64,000 bases of DNA from Rhodothermales bacterium (GCA_017643395.1 JAEPNP010000005.1:1-64000), one strand, 5' to 3'; shown: positions 17,055 to 26,376, counted from the stretch's first letter. Notes: generated by a model not told the origin, from the sequence alone. Program-made: numbers and translations.

Positions 17055-18209
17055 CTACCGGAGCGCCTGTTCCAGATCCTCCAGCAGATCGTCGATGTCT
17101 TCGACCCCGACCGACAACCGGATCAGACTGTCCTCAAGGCCCGCCGCAATACGCTCCTCTCGCGGAATGGACGCGTGGGTCATCGTCGCCGGATGATTGA
17201 TGAGGCTTTCCACGCCGCCGAGACTCTCGGCCAGCGTGAAGACGTTGGTACCGGAGAGCACCTTCAGGGCGGCATCCATCGAGGTGTCCTTCAGGAGGAA
17301 GCTCAACATGCCGCCGAAGTCCCGCATCTGCCGACGGGCCAGTTCATGCTGCGGATGGCTCGGCAGCCCCGGGTAGTAGACCGGCCCCACCGAAGCGTGG
17401 CCCTCCAGGTATTCCGCGATTCGTTGGGCATTTGAACAATGGCGCTGCATGCGCAGGTGCAGTGTCTTGGTGCCGCGCACGGCCAGGAAGCAGTCCATGG
17501 GTCCTGGAACGGCACCGGCGCTCTTGATCAGGAAACGCAGCTTGTCGGCCCACGCGTCGCTGTTCGTGCACACCGCGCCGCCCACCACGTCGGAATGACC
17601 ACCCAGGTACTTGGTGGTGGAGTGCACGACCAGGTCGGCACCCTGCATCAGCGGCTGCTGCAGATACGGCGTGGCGAACGTGTTGTCGACAGCCACGGTG
17701 ATGCCTCGGGATCTGGCCAGGGCGACCATGGCCTCGATGTCGACCAGGCGAACGAGGGGGTTGGTGGGCGTCTCGACCCAGAGCAGCTTCGTCTCGGGTC
17801 TGAGCGCCGCTTCGACCACCGCGGCATCCCGCATGTCGACGAAACTGGACGCTATGCCGAACGGCCCAAAGACCTGGCGCATGAGCCGGTAGGTGCCCCC
17901 GTAGAGATCGTTTGAGGCGACCACGTGGTCACCGGGCCGCAGGCATCGAATGATGGCGTCGGTCGCAGCAACTCCGGACGAGAAGGCAATGCCGTGTGCG
18001 GCACCCTCCAGCGCGGCCAGGTTGCCCTCGAGCGCGCTCCGAGTGGGATTGGTCACCCGGGCATATTCATGGCCCTGGTGCTCGCCCGGCGCCGACTGGG
18101 CGTACGTGGACGTCTGGTAGATGGGTGGCATGACGGCCCCCGTGGAGGGGTCCGGGTGTTGGCCGGCATGCACGGCCAGGGTGCCGAATCGGCGGTTCTC
18201 GTTGCTCAT
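17055..18209 (-). CDS. Cystathionine gamma-synthase/lyase family PLP enzyme
   Basis: 384 aa from the ATG at 18209 (a TTG at 18218 lies within the U-tract of the terminator behind the TPR gene and is unlikely). The PLP lysine is Lys 200 in HSTTKYLGGHSD; SSGVAATDAI, ETPTNP and VDNTFATPYLQQP are family hallmarks. It could make cystathionine from an activated homoserine (trans-sulfuration) or cleave it; the sequence does not settle which. It ends 10 bp from the convergent outer-membrane protein gene. A second, more divergent paralogue is at 55093. Confidence 0.85.
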   Translation of the reverse strand: MSNENRRFGTLAVHAGQHPDPSTGAVMPPIYQTSTYAQSAPGEHQGHEYARVTNPTRSALEGNLAALEGAAHGIAFSSGVAATDAIIRCLRPGDHVVASNDLYGGTYRLMRQVFGPFGIASSFVDMRDAAVVEAALRPETKLLWVETPTNPLVRLVDIEAMVALARSRGITVAVDNTFATPYLQQPLMQGADLVVHSTTKYLGGHSDVVGGAVCTNSDAWADKLRFLIKSAGAVPGPMDCFLAVRGTKTLHLRMQRHCSNAQRIAEYLEGHASVGPVYYPGLPSHPQHELARRQMRDFGGMLSFLLKDTSMDAALKVLSGTNVFTLAESLGGVESLINHPATMTHASIPREERIAAGLEDSLIRLSVGVEDIDDLLEDLEQALR

Positions 18210-18224
18210 GTCGATCAAAAACGG

Positions 18225-18257
18225 AAAAGGCCCGGATTCAGCGAACCCGGGCCTTTT
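18225..18257 (-). terminator. Rho-independent terminator behind the TPR lipoprotein gene
   Basis: An 11-bp perfect stem AAAAGGCCCGG/CCGGGCCTTTT with an 11-nt loop, followed on the minus strand by CCG and five Ts. It lies 21 bp after the TPR gene stop and only 15 bp before the start codon of the PLP enzyme gene on the same strand, so it separates the two genes or attenuates read-through into the second. Confidence 0.8.
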
Positions 18258-18278
18258 CTGATAGTGGTCACCGAGTGA

Positions 18279-19484
18279 TCAGGAATCGTTCGTTCCGGCA
18301 CACTCAGATACTTCCTCGGCCTGGTCCAGCATGTTGTTCTGCACGTAGGACTGGAACAGGGCCAGGCAAATGGCCGTGGCGTCTTCGCCTTCGGATTCAA
18401 CCAGTGTGCGGGCGGCCTCCAGCGGAGCGATGGCAGCGGCAAACAGGCTTCGGCGTTCCTCAGCGAGTGCGTCGATCTCGGCCTCGCGGGTCGCGATCTC
18501 GTCTGAGGAAAGACTGGAGCGGTTCTCCCGCAGCTCGTCATCCTTGGTGTTGATCTGGTCGTTGACCGCCACCGCCTTGTTGATGTACGCAGCGCCGAGG
18601 TTGTACTGGGCGTTGGCGTATTCGGCGTCCAGGGCTACGGCCGCGCTCAGCTGCTCGATGGCGTCGTCATAGCGCTCAACCGACACCAGCAACGAGCCGT
18701 AGTTGTAGCGGAACAGCTTGTTGTCCGGGCTGTCCGCAACCGCACGCGCGTACGTGTCCAGAGCACGATCCGTCTGACCCGCCAACTGATAGGCGTTGAG
18801 CAGCTCGGCCTGTACGTCGATGTTCTCGGGGTACAGCTCGGCGGCCGTCTCGAGCGTGGTCACAGCTTCAGCTGCACGGTCGTTGTTCAGGTAGATGCGA
18901 GACAGAAAACGGAAGCTCTCCACATCCGTATCGCCAAGCTCGATGGCCATCTCGAACGGTTCGGCAGCGGAGGTTTCCATGCCGCCGTTGAGGAAGGCGT
19001 AGGCCTGATTGGTGTAGGCATCTGCCGAGTCTGGCTGGATAACCGCAGCGGTACCGAAGTAGAGCGCAGACGCTTCGAACTCCGAGGCGTCATTCGCGCC
19101 CCTGTTGAAGGCCTGGATCCCCCGCTCGAACTCGCGCACATAGGCAATGGCCTTGTTGCGCTGCACGGTCTCCAGGAGAAGCGGGTCGATTTCGACGGCC
19201 CGGTCAAAGGCTGCGACCATTTCCTGAATCAGAGCGGCGTGCTCGGCCGGATCTTCGGTCTCGAACGCCTTCTCGGTGAGAACGCGACCTTTGAGCTCCA
19301 GAGCTTCGGCATTGTCCGGGTTGTTGCTTAGGGCCGTTTCCAGGTTCTGGAGGGCTCGATCATAGTCCTTGTTGCGCAGATCGAGCTTGGCTCCTTCCAC
19401 ATTCGGGTCGCTGGAGCAGCCGTCCGCACCCATGAGGAGAAGTCCACCGAGTACGATGCAGAGAAGGGCGGGAATGCGCTTCAT
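18279..19484 (-). CDS. Tetratricopeptide-repeat lipoprotein
   Basis: 401 aa. Hydrophobic signal with a Cys in MGADGCSS (about residue 23) as likely lipid anchor. The rest is built of TPR-like helical pairs, for example KDYDRALQNLETALSNNPDN, DRALDTYARAVADSPDN and DDAIEQLSAAVALDAEYANA, with a coiled-coil/acidic stretch near 310-350 (EIATREAEIDALAEERRS). TPR lipoproteins commonly scaffold envelope complexes; no partner is evident. It is transcribed alone and ends at a strong terminator. Confidence 0.8.
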   Translation of the reverse strand: MKRIPALLCIVLGGLLLMGADGCSSDPNVEGAKLDLRNKDYDRALQNLETALSNNPDNAEALELKGRVLTEKAFETEDPAEHAALIQEMVAAFDRAVEIDPLLLETVQRNKAIAYVREFERGIQAFNRGANDASEFEASALYFGTAAVIQPDSADAYTNQAYAFLNGGMETSAAEPFEMAIELGDTDVESFRFLSRIYLNNDRAAEAVTTLETAAELYPENIDVQAELLNAYQLAGQTDRALDTYARAVADSPDNKLFRYNYGSLLVSVERYDDAIEQLSAAVALDAEYANAQYNLGAAYINKAVAVNDQINTKDDELRENRSSLSSDEIATREAEIDALAEERRSLFAAAIAPLEAARTLVESEGEDATAICLALFQSYVQNNMLDQAEEVSECAGTNDS

Positions 19485-19709
19485 GTCGGGGGTTCAGATG
19501 GTGATATTATGCGTCTTTCGAGGTGGGGAGCAGTCCTCTGAGCAGCGATTGCGGCCCAAAAAACCAGCTTCGGAAGGTAAAGCGGCTTCTGCCGACCACC
19601 AATAGTTAATCCAGAGTTCTCAAATTGGTTTCGTATCCTCGCGGCCCGCGCGGTCCCGTGGTTTGACCCGGTACCCGCGATGCGCCAGAAGAGGATCCCC
19701 TGCCTACGC

Positions 19710-20618
19710 ATGCGCCACGTTCTGCTCAACAATCTGATCGACTACGCCGGCCTGTTTCCGCCGGCCCGGCTCGACATGGAGCCCGCCGTGCGCGAGTATC
19801 ACGCACACCTGGCGGACCCTGAGGCGTGGATGTTGGGGCGCTTTATCTGCCCTGAGACCCGCCTCGCGGAGTTGAAGCCGTTCGGCGGCCTTTTTCCGGA
19901 CTCCTCGCCCTTGCGTCTGTCTGTTCTCCCGGCGGGCGGCGCATCCATCGGCAAGCGCATAGCCCACGCAGTGCAAACCAGTGATGGCTTTGAACGCGGC
20001 TTTTCCGGAAGCGCTTCCGTTGAAGTCTTCGAGGCCCGGGTTGCAGACCGACTGGATGCCGGTGCCCTGGCTGACACGCATCAGGCTGCCGGTCGCCGCA
20101 TGGCGTACCTGGAATGGGACCCCGGGCGGGCCGATCTGCGCAGTTGCCTCGAGGCCGTCATGACGGCGCGCGTTTCGGGCCGCACGAAGCTGGGGGTCAA
20201 GATTCGTTGCGGCGGCACCGAGGCAGATGCATTCCCCTCGGTGGCGTCCGTAGCCCGCTTCCTCCACTGGTGCCGGGAGTTTTCGCTGCCGTTCAAGGCG
20301 ACGGCCGGCCTGCACCACCCCGTCCGGCACCAACGGGGCCCGTTCATCATGCATGGCTTCCTCAACGTGTTCGTGGCCTACGCCCTGGACGTTGTGCTGA
20401 ACGTGGACCTGGAGACCATGGAGCACATCGTCGGGGAAACCGATCCGAACGCGTTTTCTCTTGCAGAAGGCGGCGTGCGCTGGCGGGATCTGGAAGCCTC
20501 CGCCCAACAACTTCGCAGTGTTTCGGTGCTCGGAAACGCGTACGGAAGCTGCAGTTTCAAGGAACCGGTAGACGACCTCAATGAGGCTGCCTGGTTCGGA
20601 GCCCCTGACTCAGTCTGA
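19710..20618 (+). CDS. Conserved-looking unknown protein coupled to fumarylacetoacetase
   Basis: 302 aa from the ATG at 19710, which puts [11 protein letters not shown] near the N-terminus; an ATG at 19680 would add 10 residues. I do not recognise a named family. The sequence has alternating beta/alpha character with [23 protein letters not shown] and [12 protein letters not shown], which suggests a TIM-barrel-like fold, and has no signal or membrane segment. It ends 7 bp before the fumarylacetoacetase start on the same strand, so a role beside tyrosine/homogentisate catabolism is a reasonable guess. A perfect CGGAAGCGCTTCCG palindrome lies inside it. Confidence 0.75.
   Translation: MRHVLLNNLIDYAGLFPPARLDMEPAVREYHAHLADPEAWMLGRFICPETRLAELKPFGGLFPDSSPLRLSVLPAGGASIGKRIAHAVQTSDGFERGFSGSASVEVFEARVADRLDAGALADTHQAAGRRMAYLEWDPGRADLRSCLEAVMTARVSGRTKLGVKIRCGGTEADAFPSVASVARFLHWCREFSLPFKATAGLHHPVRHQRGPFIMHGFLNVFVAYALDVVLNVDLETMEHIVGETDPNAFSLAEGGVRWRDLEASAQQLRSVSVLGNAYGSCSFKEPVDDLNEAAWFGAPDSV
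20006..20019. promoter_or_regulatory. Candidate LacI-type operator, intragenic
   Basis: Perfect 14-bp palindrome CGGAAGCGCTTCCG inside the unknown gene at 19710, about 300 bp after its start. It shares its 12-bp core with sites at 14047 and 56407. An intragenic position makes direct repression less likely; it may be an auxiliary site or a chance match in coding DNA. Confidence 0.25.
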
Positions 20619-20625
20619 TTTATCT

Positions 20626-21888
20626 ATGCAGCGCTCGTTCCTGGACATTCCCAGTGACCACGATTTCCCCATTCAAAACCTGCCGTACGGAGTCTTCCGG
20701 CCGCAGGGTCAAACGGCCCGCGTAGGCGTCGCCCTCGGCGATTTTGTGGTGGACCTTGCCGCACTGGCCAACGCCGGCCTCTTTCATGTGCGTGACTTCG
20801 ATGCGCGCCGCGCGTTTGACTCGCCTTCGCTGAACCGTTTCATGGCGGCCGGGCACGACGTCTGGCGGGCGGTACGCAAACGACTGCAGGAGCTGTTCGA
20901 CGAACACACGGCAGTCCTGCGCGACGACCCGGCACTGCGTTCCCGCGCCTTCCACAGGCACGACGATGTGCGCATGGAGATGCCGTCCGAGATCGGGGAC
21001 TACACGGACTTCTACTCGTCCCGCCAGCACGCGACGAACGTGGGTACCATGTTCCGTGACCCCGACAACGCCCTCCTCCCGAATTGGCTGCACCTTCCGG
21101 TAGGCTATCACGGCCGTGCAAGCTCGGTCGTTGTCAGTGGCACCCCCGTGCGGCGGCCGGTGGGCCAGACCAAACCGGGAGACGGTCCCCCCGTTTTCGG
21201 ACCAAGCCGTTTGCTCGATTTCGAGCTCGAGGTGGGGTTCTTCACCGGCCCGGGCAACCCGCTCGGTAGTCCAATCGACATCTCGACCGCTCGCGAGCAC
21301 ATCTTCGGCATTGTGCTCGTCAACGATTGGAGCGCGCGCGATATCCAGAAATGGGAGTATGTGCCGCTGGGTCCGTTTCTGGCGAAGAGTTTCGCGACGA
21401 CCATCTCGCCGTGGGTCGTGCCCATGGACGCGCTGGAGCCTTTCCTCGTCGAGCCGGAGCCGCAGGACCCGGAGCCCCTGGCCTACTTGCGCAATGACCC
21501 GCTGGGCCTTGTGAACGTGGATCTGGAAGTTGCAATCCGAGGGGAAGGCATGAAAGCCTACCACACCGTGTGCCGCTCGAACATGCGCCACCTCTACTGG
21601 TCGATGGCGCAGCAGCTGGCCCATCACACCGTCAACGGCTGCAACGTGCGTCCGGGGGACCTGATGGCCTCAGGTACGATCTCGGGACCCGAGCCGGAAA
21701 GCTTCGGCAGCATGCTCGAACTGAGCTGGCGCGGCACCAAACCCATCGCAATGCCCGACGGGTCCGAGCGCAAGTTCCTGCTGGACGGAGACTCGGTCAT
21801 CATGCGCGGGGTGGCGCAGGGAGACGGATATCGAATCGGGTTTGGGGAGGCCGAGGGCACCATCCTGCCGGCTCGTCAGGTGGGCTGA
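20626..21888 (+). CDS. fahA: Fumarylacetoacetase
   Basis: 420 aa from the ATG at 20626, the normal length for the family. The N-terminal SH3-like domain (about 1-115) carries [20 protein letters not shown], and the catalytic domain has [31 protein letters not shown], a metal-binding [12 protein letters not shown] and [13 protein letters not shown]. It hydrolyses fumarylacetoacetate to fumarate and acetoacetate, the last step of tyrosine breakdown. The upstream unknown gene is probably co-transcribed. No other genes of this pathway are in the window. Confidence 0.93.
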   Translation: MQRSFLDIPSDHDFPIQNLPYGVFRPQGQTARVGVALGDFVVDLAALANAGLFHVRDFDARRAFDSPSLNRFMAAGHDVWRAVRKRLQELFDEHTAVLRDDPALRSRAFHRHDDVRMEMPSEIGDYTDFYSSRQHATNVGTMFRDPDNALLPNWLHLPVGYHGRASSVVVSGTPVRRPVGQTKPGDGPPVFGPSRLLDFELEVGFFTGPGNPLGSPIDISTAREHIFGIVLVNDWSARDIQKWEYVPLGPFLAKSFATTISPWVVPMDALEPFLVEPEPQDPEPLAYLRNDPLGLVNVDLEVAIRGEGMKAYHTVCRSNMRHLYWSMAQQLAHHTVNGCNVRPGDLMASGTISGPEPESFGSMLELSWRGTKPIAMPDGSERKFLLDGDSVIMRGVAQGDGYRIGFGEAEGTILPARQVG

Positions 21889-21900
21889 CAATTCTGTCAG
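21885..21900. promoter_or_regulatory. Inverted repeat CTGACA-N4-TGTCAG upstream of hsp20
   Basis: A perfect 6-bp inverted repeat with a 4-bp spacer overlapping the end of fahA, about 190 bp before the Hsp20 start. A further TGTCAG half-site lies at about 21930, and TTGACA is present twice at 21950-21963. The same half-sites with a 3-bp spacer occur upstream of secA at 33992. It is not a CIRCE or HAIR element. Whether it is an operator is unproven. Confidence 0.3.
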
Positions 21901-22087
21901 GCGCACGGTCACTCCTCATTTTCGGCGACTGTCAGGATTACGGAGTCGATTGACATTTTGACAACCAAATCGGCCTAAATGCGCCAATTTGGCTGTTTTC
22001 ATGGAGTGGCACAGGGGTTGTATCTGGTGATGATGCCTTCGGGCAACAGATTTCAAATCATCACCAACAACCATTTTGCGCACACCC

Positions 22088-22525
22088 ATGACCAAACTCG
22101 TCCGCTTCTCGCCGACGGTCGACTCGCGCACGTTTCAGAACGAGTTCGACCGCCTGTTCGACACGTTCTTCCCCACTCTCCAGACTGACAACGGCTCGGT
22201 GAGCTGGGCCCCGCGCATCGACTTCATCGAGCGCGAGGACAGCTATGAGATCCGCATGGACGCACCGGGGATGGAGAAGAGCGACATCTCACTCGATTTC
22301 CATGACGGTGCACTCACGGTCAGTGGCGAGCGCCGCATGCCGGAGCGCCTGGAGAACGATGTGCATCTGCGCAGCGAACGGCGCTGGGGAAGCTTCTCCC
22401 GCACGTTCGCGCTGCCGCGCACGATCGTCGACAAAAACATTGCTGCGACCTACGAGGACGGCGTGCTCACCGTGAGCATTCCGAAATCAGAGGAAAGCAA
22501 ACCGCGTCGTATTCAGATTTCCTAG
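22088..22525 (+). CDS. Small heat-shock protein, Hsp20 family
   Basis: 145 aa from the ATG at 22088. The alpha-crystallin domain spans about 35-130, opening with PRIDFIEREDSYEIRMDAPGM and ending with the EDGVLTVSIPK beta-strand; the C-terminal RRIQIS holds an I-x-I motif used in oligomer assembly. It is an ATP-independent holdase in the cytoplasm. The gene stands alone between fahA and a strong terminator. The 199-bp leader has TTGACA boxes at 21950 and 21958 but no clear -10 match at normal spacing. Confidence 0.93.
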   Translation: MTKLVRFSPTVDSRTFQNEFDRLFDTFFPTLQTDNGSVSWAPRIDFIEREDSYEIRMDAPGMEKSDISLDFHDGALTVSGERRMPERLENDVHLRSERRWGSFSRTFALPRTIVDKNIAATYEDGVLTVSIPKSEESKPRRIQIS

Positions 22526-22585
22526 TTCTCGTGCATTGATCCTCCTGGGGGAAGAATCCTTCTCCTCCACTCAGGGAGACGCGGG

Positions 22586-22617
22586 GGGCCCGTTCCGAAA
22601 GGAGCGGGCCCTTTTTT
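22586..22617 (+). terminator. Rho-independent terminator after hsp20
   Basis: Stem GGGCCCGTTCC/GGAGCGGGCCC (one G-T pair) with a GAAA loop, followed by six Ts. It lies 60 bp after the Hsp20 stop and separates it from the convergent histidine kinase gene. Confidence 0.9.
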
Positions 22618-22676
22618 GTGCCGTGCACGGCGCGTTTGCGCGGCTCGCGATCGCCGATCCGGACCCTCTGCCTGAG

Positions 22677-24260
22677 TCAGTCGCCTGTCGGAATCCGGAT
22701 GACGAAGAGGGCGCCGGGCAGCCCTTCCCGATTGCTGCCGATGAGGTCTCCGCCATGCGCCTGCACGGCGGCCTTGGAAATTGCCAGTCCAAGCCCCGTG
22801 CCGCTGCTCATCCTGGTGCGGGCGTCCGTTCCGCGATAGTACCGCTCAAACAGGTGTTTGAGTTGGGCTCCATCGAGCCCGGGGCCCGTGTCTGTAACCC
22901 GAATTTCCACGCCGCCGTCGTCGGTCGGCACGGCCTCTATGGAAATCACGCCACCGTCCGGCGTGTGCCGATCGGCATTGGAGAGCAGATTGTTCAGAAC
23001 GCGGAGCAGTCGGACCCCATCGCCATGAACAATGGGCGTTTCGGGATGCACGTCAACGCCCAGACCCACGCCCCGCGCTGCTAGCGGGTCGCGGTACTGC
23101 TCGGCAGCCTCGTAAACCAACTCCGCAACAGGAATAGGCTCTCTCCTGAGTGGAGGACTTGGAGAATCCAGCACACTGAGTTCAAACAGGTCTTCCACCA
23201 GGCGCGACAGATAGGCCGCCTGTCTGCGCGCGCCTTCCAGCTGTTGCAGCGCCTCCTCTTCACGCCCCTCGGAAAACATGCGTCCCGCCTCATCCACACG
23301 TCCGGCCATGGCCGTGAGCGGAGTGCGCAGGTCATGACCCACGTTGGCCACCAGTTCGCGGCGCATGCGGTCGGTCTCGCGGAGCCGCTCGATGCTGTGG
23401 GAAACGTGGTCGGCCATGTCGTTGATGGTCTCCGCCAGCACGCCAAACTCATCGGTGCCCTGGTAATCGACCCGTCTCGAATAATCACCCTCGCCGATGG
23501 CCTCCACCTGGCGGGTCATAAACCGCAGGGGACGCACCAGGCGCAGCGTTACCGTCGCGGCAAGCGCCAGGGCAAGGAGCAGCACCACCCCCGCCGAAAT
23601 CAGAAGGGCCTGGAGAAGCGCCGCTCGGGCCGGTTCGAGCTCCCGGTCCAGGGAATTGGCGATGGGCTCGATGACGAGTCCACCGGCCAGAAAACCGACA
23701 TCGTCGTACACGGGTGCTGCCATCCAACCCTCCTGGCGGGAGGTGACGATAACTCCGGAGTCGAGCGTCGCGGCGAGGTCGTCCGGCATCGTGATATCCA
23801 GAGCGCCCGTCTCGTAGGTGCCGTCCGGGCGTGCGATCAGCAACGGCAGACCGTTGGCATCGGTCACGATCAGGGGGTCAGGAAACCGCGACGACAGATC
23901 CAGAACCAGCGGACCGGGCAAATCGGCCAGGCCGCTGCCGTCCCAGTCTGCCCGCAGCTCCAGCTCCTCGGCCACTGCATCCAGCCGCAAGCGCACGCCC
24001 TCTGCCGCCAGGTCCAGCGCGCTGTCGTTCGCGGCAAAAGCCGATAGCCCGAACGACACTGCCACCGCGGCCAGCTGCACAAATACCAGGACGGCGGCCA
24101 CCCGCCAGAACACCGAGCCTCGCCAGCCCAGCCCGGGCGATTCCTCCCGGGGTCGCGTGCCCGGCTCAGTAAGGCCGCTGGCCGGCGGCGATGTGCCCGT
24201 GCCGGACAAGGTCTCCGGCGGCGATGTGCCCGTGCCGGACAAGGTCTCCGGCGGCTCCAT
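22677..24260 (-). CDS. Membrane sensor histidine kinase
   Basis: 527 aa from the ATG at 24260, which overlaps the response regulator stop (ATGA). A Pro/Thr-rich cytoplasmic N-tail with a duplicated 11-residue unit precedes a transmembrane helix at about 50-72; a periplasmic domain of about 145 residues, a second helix (about 218-240), HAMP, a phosphoacceptor domain with NVGHDLRTP (His 309) and an ATPase domain (VTDTGPGLDG, SSGTGLGLAIS) follow. It forms a two-component system with the regulator at 24260-24961. The signal is unknown. Confidence 0.9.
   Translation of the reverse strand: MEPPETLSGTGTSPPETLSGTGTSPPASGLTEPGTRPREESPGLGWRGSVFWRVAAVLVFVQLAAVAVSFGLSAFAANDSALDLAAEGVRLRLDAVAEELELRADWDGSGLADLPGPLVLDLSSRFPDPLIVTDANGLPLLIARPDGTYETGALDITMPDDLAATLDSGVIVTSRQEGWMAAPVYDDVGFLAGGLVIEPIANSLDRELEPARAALLQALLISAGVVLLLALALAATVTLRLVRPLRFMTRQVEAIGEGDYSRRVDYQGTDEFGVLAETINDMADHVSHSIERLRETDRMRRELVANVGHDLRTPLTAMAGRVDEAGRMFSEGREEEALQQLEGARRQAAYLSRLVEDLFELSVLDSPSPPLRREPIPVAELVYEAAEQYRDPLAARGVGLGVDVHPETPIVHGDGVRLLRVLNNLLSNADRHTPDGGVISIEAVPTDDGGVEIRVTDTGPGLDGAQLKHLFERYYRGTDARTRMSSGTGLGLAISKAAVQAHGGDLIGSNREGLPGALFVIRIPTGD
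24190..24255. repeat. Perfect 33-bp tandem duplication in the kinase 5' end
   Basis: Two identical 33-bp copies back to back, encoding two copies of an 11-residue PPETLSGTGTS-like unit in the cytoplasmic N-tail of the histidine kinase. The copies have no base differences, so the duplication is recent or kept uniform; being a multiple of three it preserves the frame. Confidence 0.9.
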
Positions 24261-24961
24261 CAGCGAGCGTCCTCCCTGGACAACTTGTAGCCCACACCCC
24301 ACACCGTGCGCACATACCGTGGACGGGCTGGATCCTCCTCGATTTTGGCCCTCAGGCGCTGCACATGCGAATCTACCGTGCGGTCATAGCCCTCGTAGTG
24401 GATGTCCCACACATCTGCCAGCAGCTGTAGCCGCGTGAACGGCCTGTCGGGCTGGCGCGCCAGAAAGTGCAGCAGGTCGAACTCCCGGACGGTCAGGTGC
24501 ACCAGGGTTCCGCCCACTCTGACCTCACGGCGCATCGGATCCAGTTCCAGCTCCCCGATACGAATGGCCTTCTCGGACGTCCCGCTCTCGGTGGTCACCG
24601 CCACCCGGCGCATGGCGGCGCGAATCCGGGCGACCAGCTCTTCCAGGCTGAACGGTTTCGTGACGTAGTCATCCGCTCCCACCTCCAGCCCCACGACGCG
24701 GTCGATCTCACTGGACTTGGCGGTGAGCATAATGATGTAGAGCGCCGGATGGGCGGCTCGCAGCCTGCGGCACACCTCCAGTCCGTCCACTCTCGGCAAC
24801 ATCAGGTCCAGCAGCACCACGTCGGGAAGGGAATCTGCCACCAGGTCGAGGGCAGACTGTCCATCGGCCGCGTGACGCACGCGATAGCTCGCGTCTTCAA
24901 GTCTTCGCAGAACCAATTCAGCCAGTTCTGCGTCATCTTCCACCAACAGAATGTCTGCCAT
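24260..24961 (-). CDS. OmpR/PhoB-family response regulator
   Basis: 233 aa from the ATG at 24961 (MADILLVEDD); the open frame continues upstream for another 200 codons, but that part overlaps the divergent gene at 25013 and is not protein-like. Receiver domain about 2-118 with Asp 52 in LLDLMLPRVDG and YVTKPFS; winged-helix domain about 135-228 with the VWGVGYKL ending. It is the first gene of the regulator-kinase pair. The promoter should lie in the 51-bp gap to the divergent gene. Confidence 0.92.
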   Translation of the reverse strand: MADILLVEDDAELAELVLRRLEDASYRVRHAADGQSALDLVADSLPDVVLLDLMLPRVDGLEVCRRLRAAHPALYIIMLTAKSSEIDRVVGLEVGADDYVTKPFSLEELVARIRAAMRRVAVTTESGTSEKAIRIGELELDPMRREVRVGGTLVHLTVREFDLLHFLARQPDRPFTRLQLLADVWDIHYEGYDRTVDSHVQRLRAKIEEDPARPRYVRTVWGVGYKLSREDAR

Positions 24962-25012
24962 GACCTTGCGTCTACCGGTACAAACGGGGCGCGGGATGCC
25001 GATCTTTACTCC

Positions 25013-25762
25013 ATGACTCCGCGACGAAAGTATACGACAGGCGGCCGCCGGCTTGGTATGGCGGTTGTGTGTGCATTCGTCGTTGGAACGGTTCGTCCGG
25101 TTGACGGACAGACCATGGAAAACACGCTCGTCGCCTGGCGAACGGGCCAGACGGCGGCGGCACAGTCGGTGGGTGCGCTCCCCATGCGCGAGACCTCGGA
25201 GTTGATCACGGAGACGGCCCGCGGCAAACGTACATGGCGCATCGTGTCCGGAATGCGACTGCAGGTCATGCAAGGACGCGCAGAGCGCAGGATGGAAGCC
25301 ATGCGCGTCGGGGATCGAGACATCGACCTGAACAGCGGTGAGGATCCGCAACGGCGCCCGAGGCGACCGATACGGTCGGATCTTGAGCGCGCGGCCGACG
25401 CGCTGCTGGCGCCCCACACTCTGGTCGACCTGCTGGAGCCCATCGGCGATCCCTCCATGGAGACGTACGAGGGCATCCAGGTAGTTCGGATTCACACTGT
25501 TGCAAAGGAGGACACCACCGTCGACCACATTACGTGGGATTTCGACGCGGCATCGGGGCGCCTGGTGCACCTTCGCGGCGTCGTGCGCGCCGGAGATCGC
25601 GGCACCCTCGCGGTCGAGGTGGGATTCCGCAGAGAGGGCAGCGCGGACCTCCCCGTGTGGAGCCGATCTGACGGTTCCTTCCAGTTCCGGCGCAGGACCC
25701 GCACGTACACCGTGCTGGTGGAGAGTGAAGCACGGTACGAGTTGGCGGGCGATACGCTCTGA
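25013..25762 (+). CDS. Secreted protein of unknown function
   Basis: 249 aa from the ATG at 25013. A twin-Arg-free signal-like stretch RLGMAVVCAFVVGTVRPVDG suggests export. The remainder is soluble, beta-rich and charged, with a basic run QRRPRRPIRSDLER; no family recognised, though the size and pattern (DHITWDFDAASGRLVHLRG, FRRRTRTYTVLVE) faintly recall LolA-type lipoprotein-binding sandwiches. It diverges from the response regulator 51 bp away, so it may be a target of that system, and its stop overlaps the Nudix start by one base. Confidence 0.65.
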   Translation: MTPRRKYTTGGRRLGMAVVCAFVVGTVRPVDGQTMENTLVAWRTGQTAAAQSVGALPMRETSELITETARGKRTWRIVSGMRLQVMQGRAERRMEAMRVGDRDIDLNSGEDPQRRPRRPIRSDLERAADALLAPHTLVDLLEPIGDPSMETYEGIQVVRIHTVAKEDTTVDHITWDFDAASGRLVHLRGVVRAGDRGTLAVEVGFRREGSADLPVWSRSDGSFQFRRRTRTYTVLVESEARYELAGDTL

Positions 25763-26376
25763 TGCATTTCCCGGACCTGCTCCAGGACCGACTGTCTCAG
25801 CGGCTGCCCGGACCCGATGCCCAGCTTGTCATGTCTCCCCGCGGGAGGCCTCGAATTGATGACCTGGACAACAACCCGTGCCGGGAAGCCGGTGTGCTCG
25901 CCCTGCTGCACGCGTCTGAAGGGGGACCGTGTGTGGTGCTGATCGAACGGCCAGGACACCTGAAGAAACATGCCGGCCAGGTGGCATTTCCGGGGGGCCG
26001 CCGGGAGGGAGAGGAATCGAGACGGGATGCTGCACTCCGCGAGACCTGGGAGGAGATCGGCGTGCGACCAGAGACCATTGCGCCACTCGGGGCCCTGACG
26101 CCGCTCTTTGTGCCGCCGAGCGGCTTCTGCGTCTACCCGTTTGTCGGCTGGATAGAAGCCCTGCCCCCGCTGCGACTTGAACCCGGCGAGGTGGCCTCGG
26201 CCTTCTCCGTGCCGCTGGCGCGGTTTGTCGACGGACCCCGTGAGCTCGTGGACATGCCCCGCCTCAGCCGCCAGGTGCCCGCGTTCCGACACGACGAGTA
26301 CGTAATCTGGGGTGCCACGGCCATGATGCTGGCCGAACTCGCAGCGGTTGCGGAGCCGGTTCTGCCCCGCGGCTGA
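25762..26376 (+). CDS. Nudix hydrolase, CoA pyrophosphatase-like
   Basis: 204 aa. The Nudix box runs from about residue 77 (GGRREGEESRRDAALRETWE then EIGV), with the REtWEEiG metal site intact. It is preceded by LIERPGHLKKHAGQVAFPGG, the NuCoA-type signature of enzymes that cleave coenzyme A and its derivatives to acyl-phosphopantetheine and 3',5'-ADP. The start codon shares a base with the stop of the upstream gene (TGATG). It ends 8 bp from the convergent phosphohexomutase gene. Confidence 0.88.
   Translation: MHFPDLLQDRLSQRLPGPDAQLVMSPRGRPRIDDLDNNPCREAGVLALLHASEGGPCVVLIERPGHLKKHAGQVAFPGGRREGEESRRDAALRETWEEIGVRPETIAPLGALTPLFVPPSGFCVYPFVGWIEALPPLRLEPGEVASAFSVPLARFVDGPRELVDMPRLSRQVPAFRHDEYVIWGATAMMLAELAAVAEPVLPRG

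Noticed and set aside
21889-22087. CIRCE or HAIR heat-shock operator before hsp20
   Set aside because: Neither the CIRCE (TTAGCACTC-N9-GAGTGCTAA) nor the HspR-type inverted repeat is present; only TGTCA-type half-sites were found.
24962-25570. Upstream extension of the second response regulator
   Set aside because: The receiver domain begins exactly at MADILLVEDD (24961); the extension overlaps the divergent gene at 25013 and is not protein-like.
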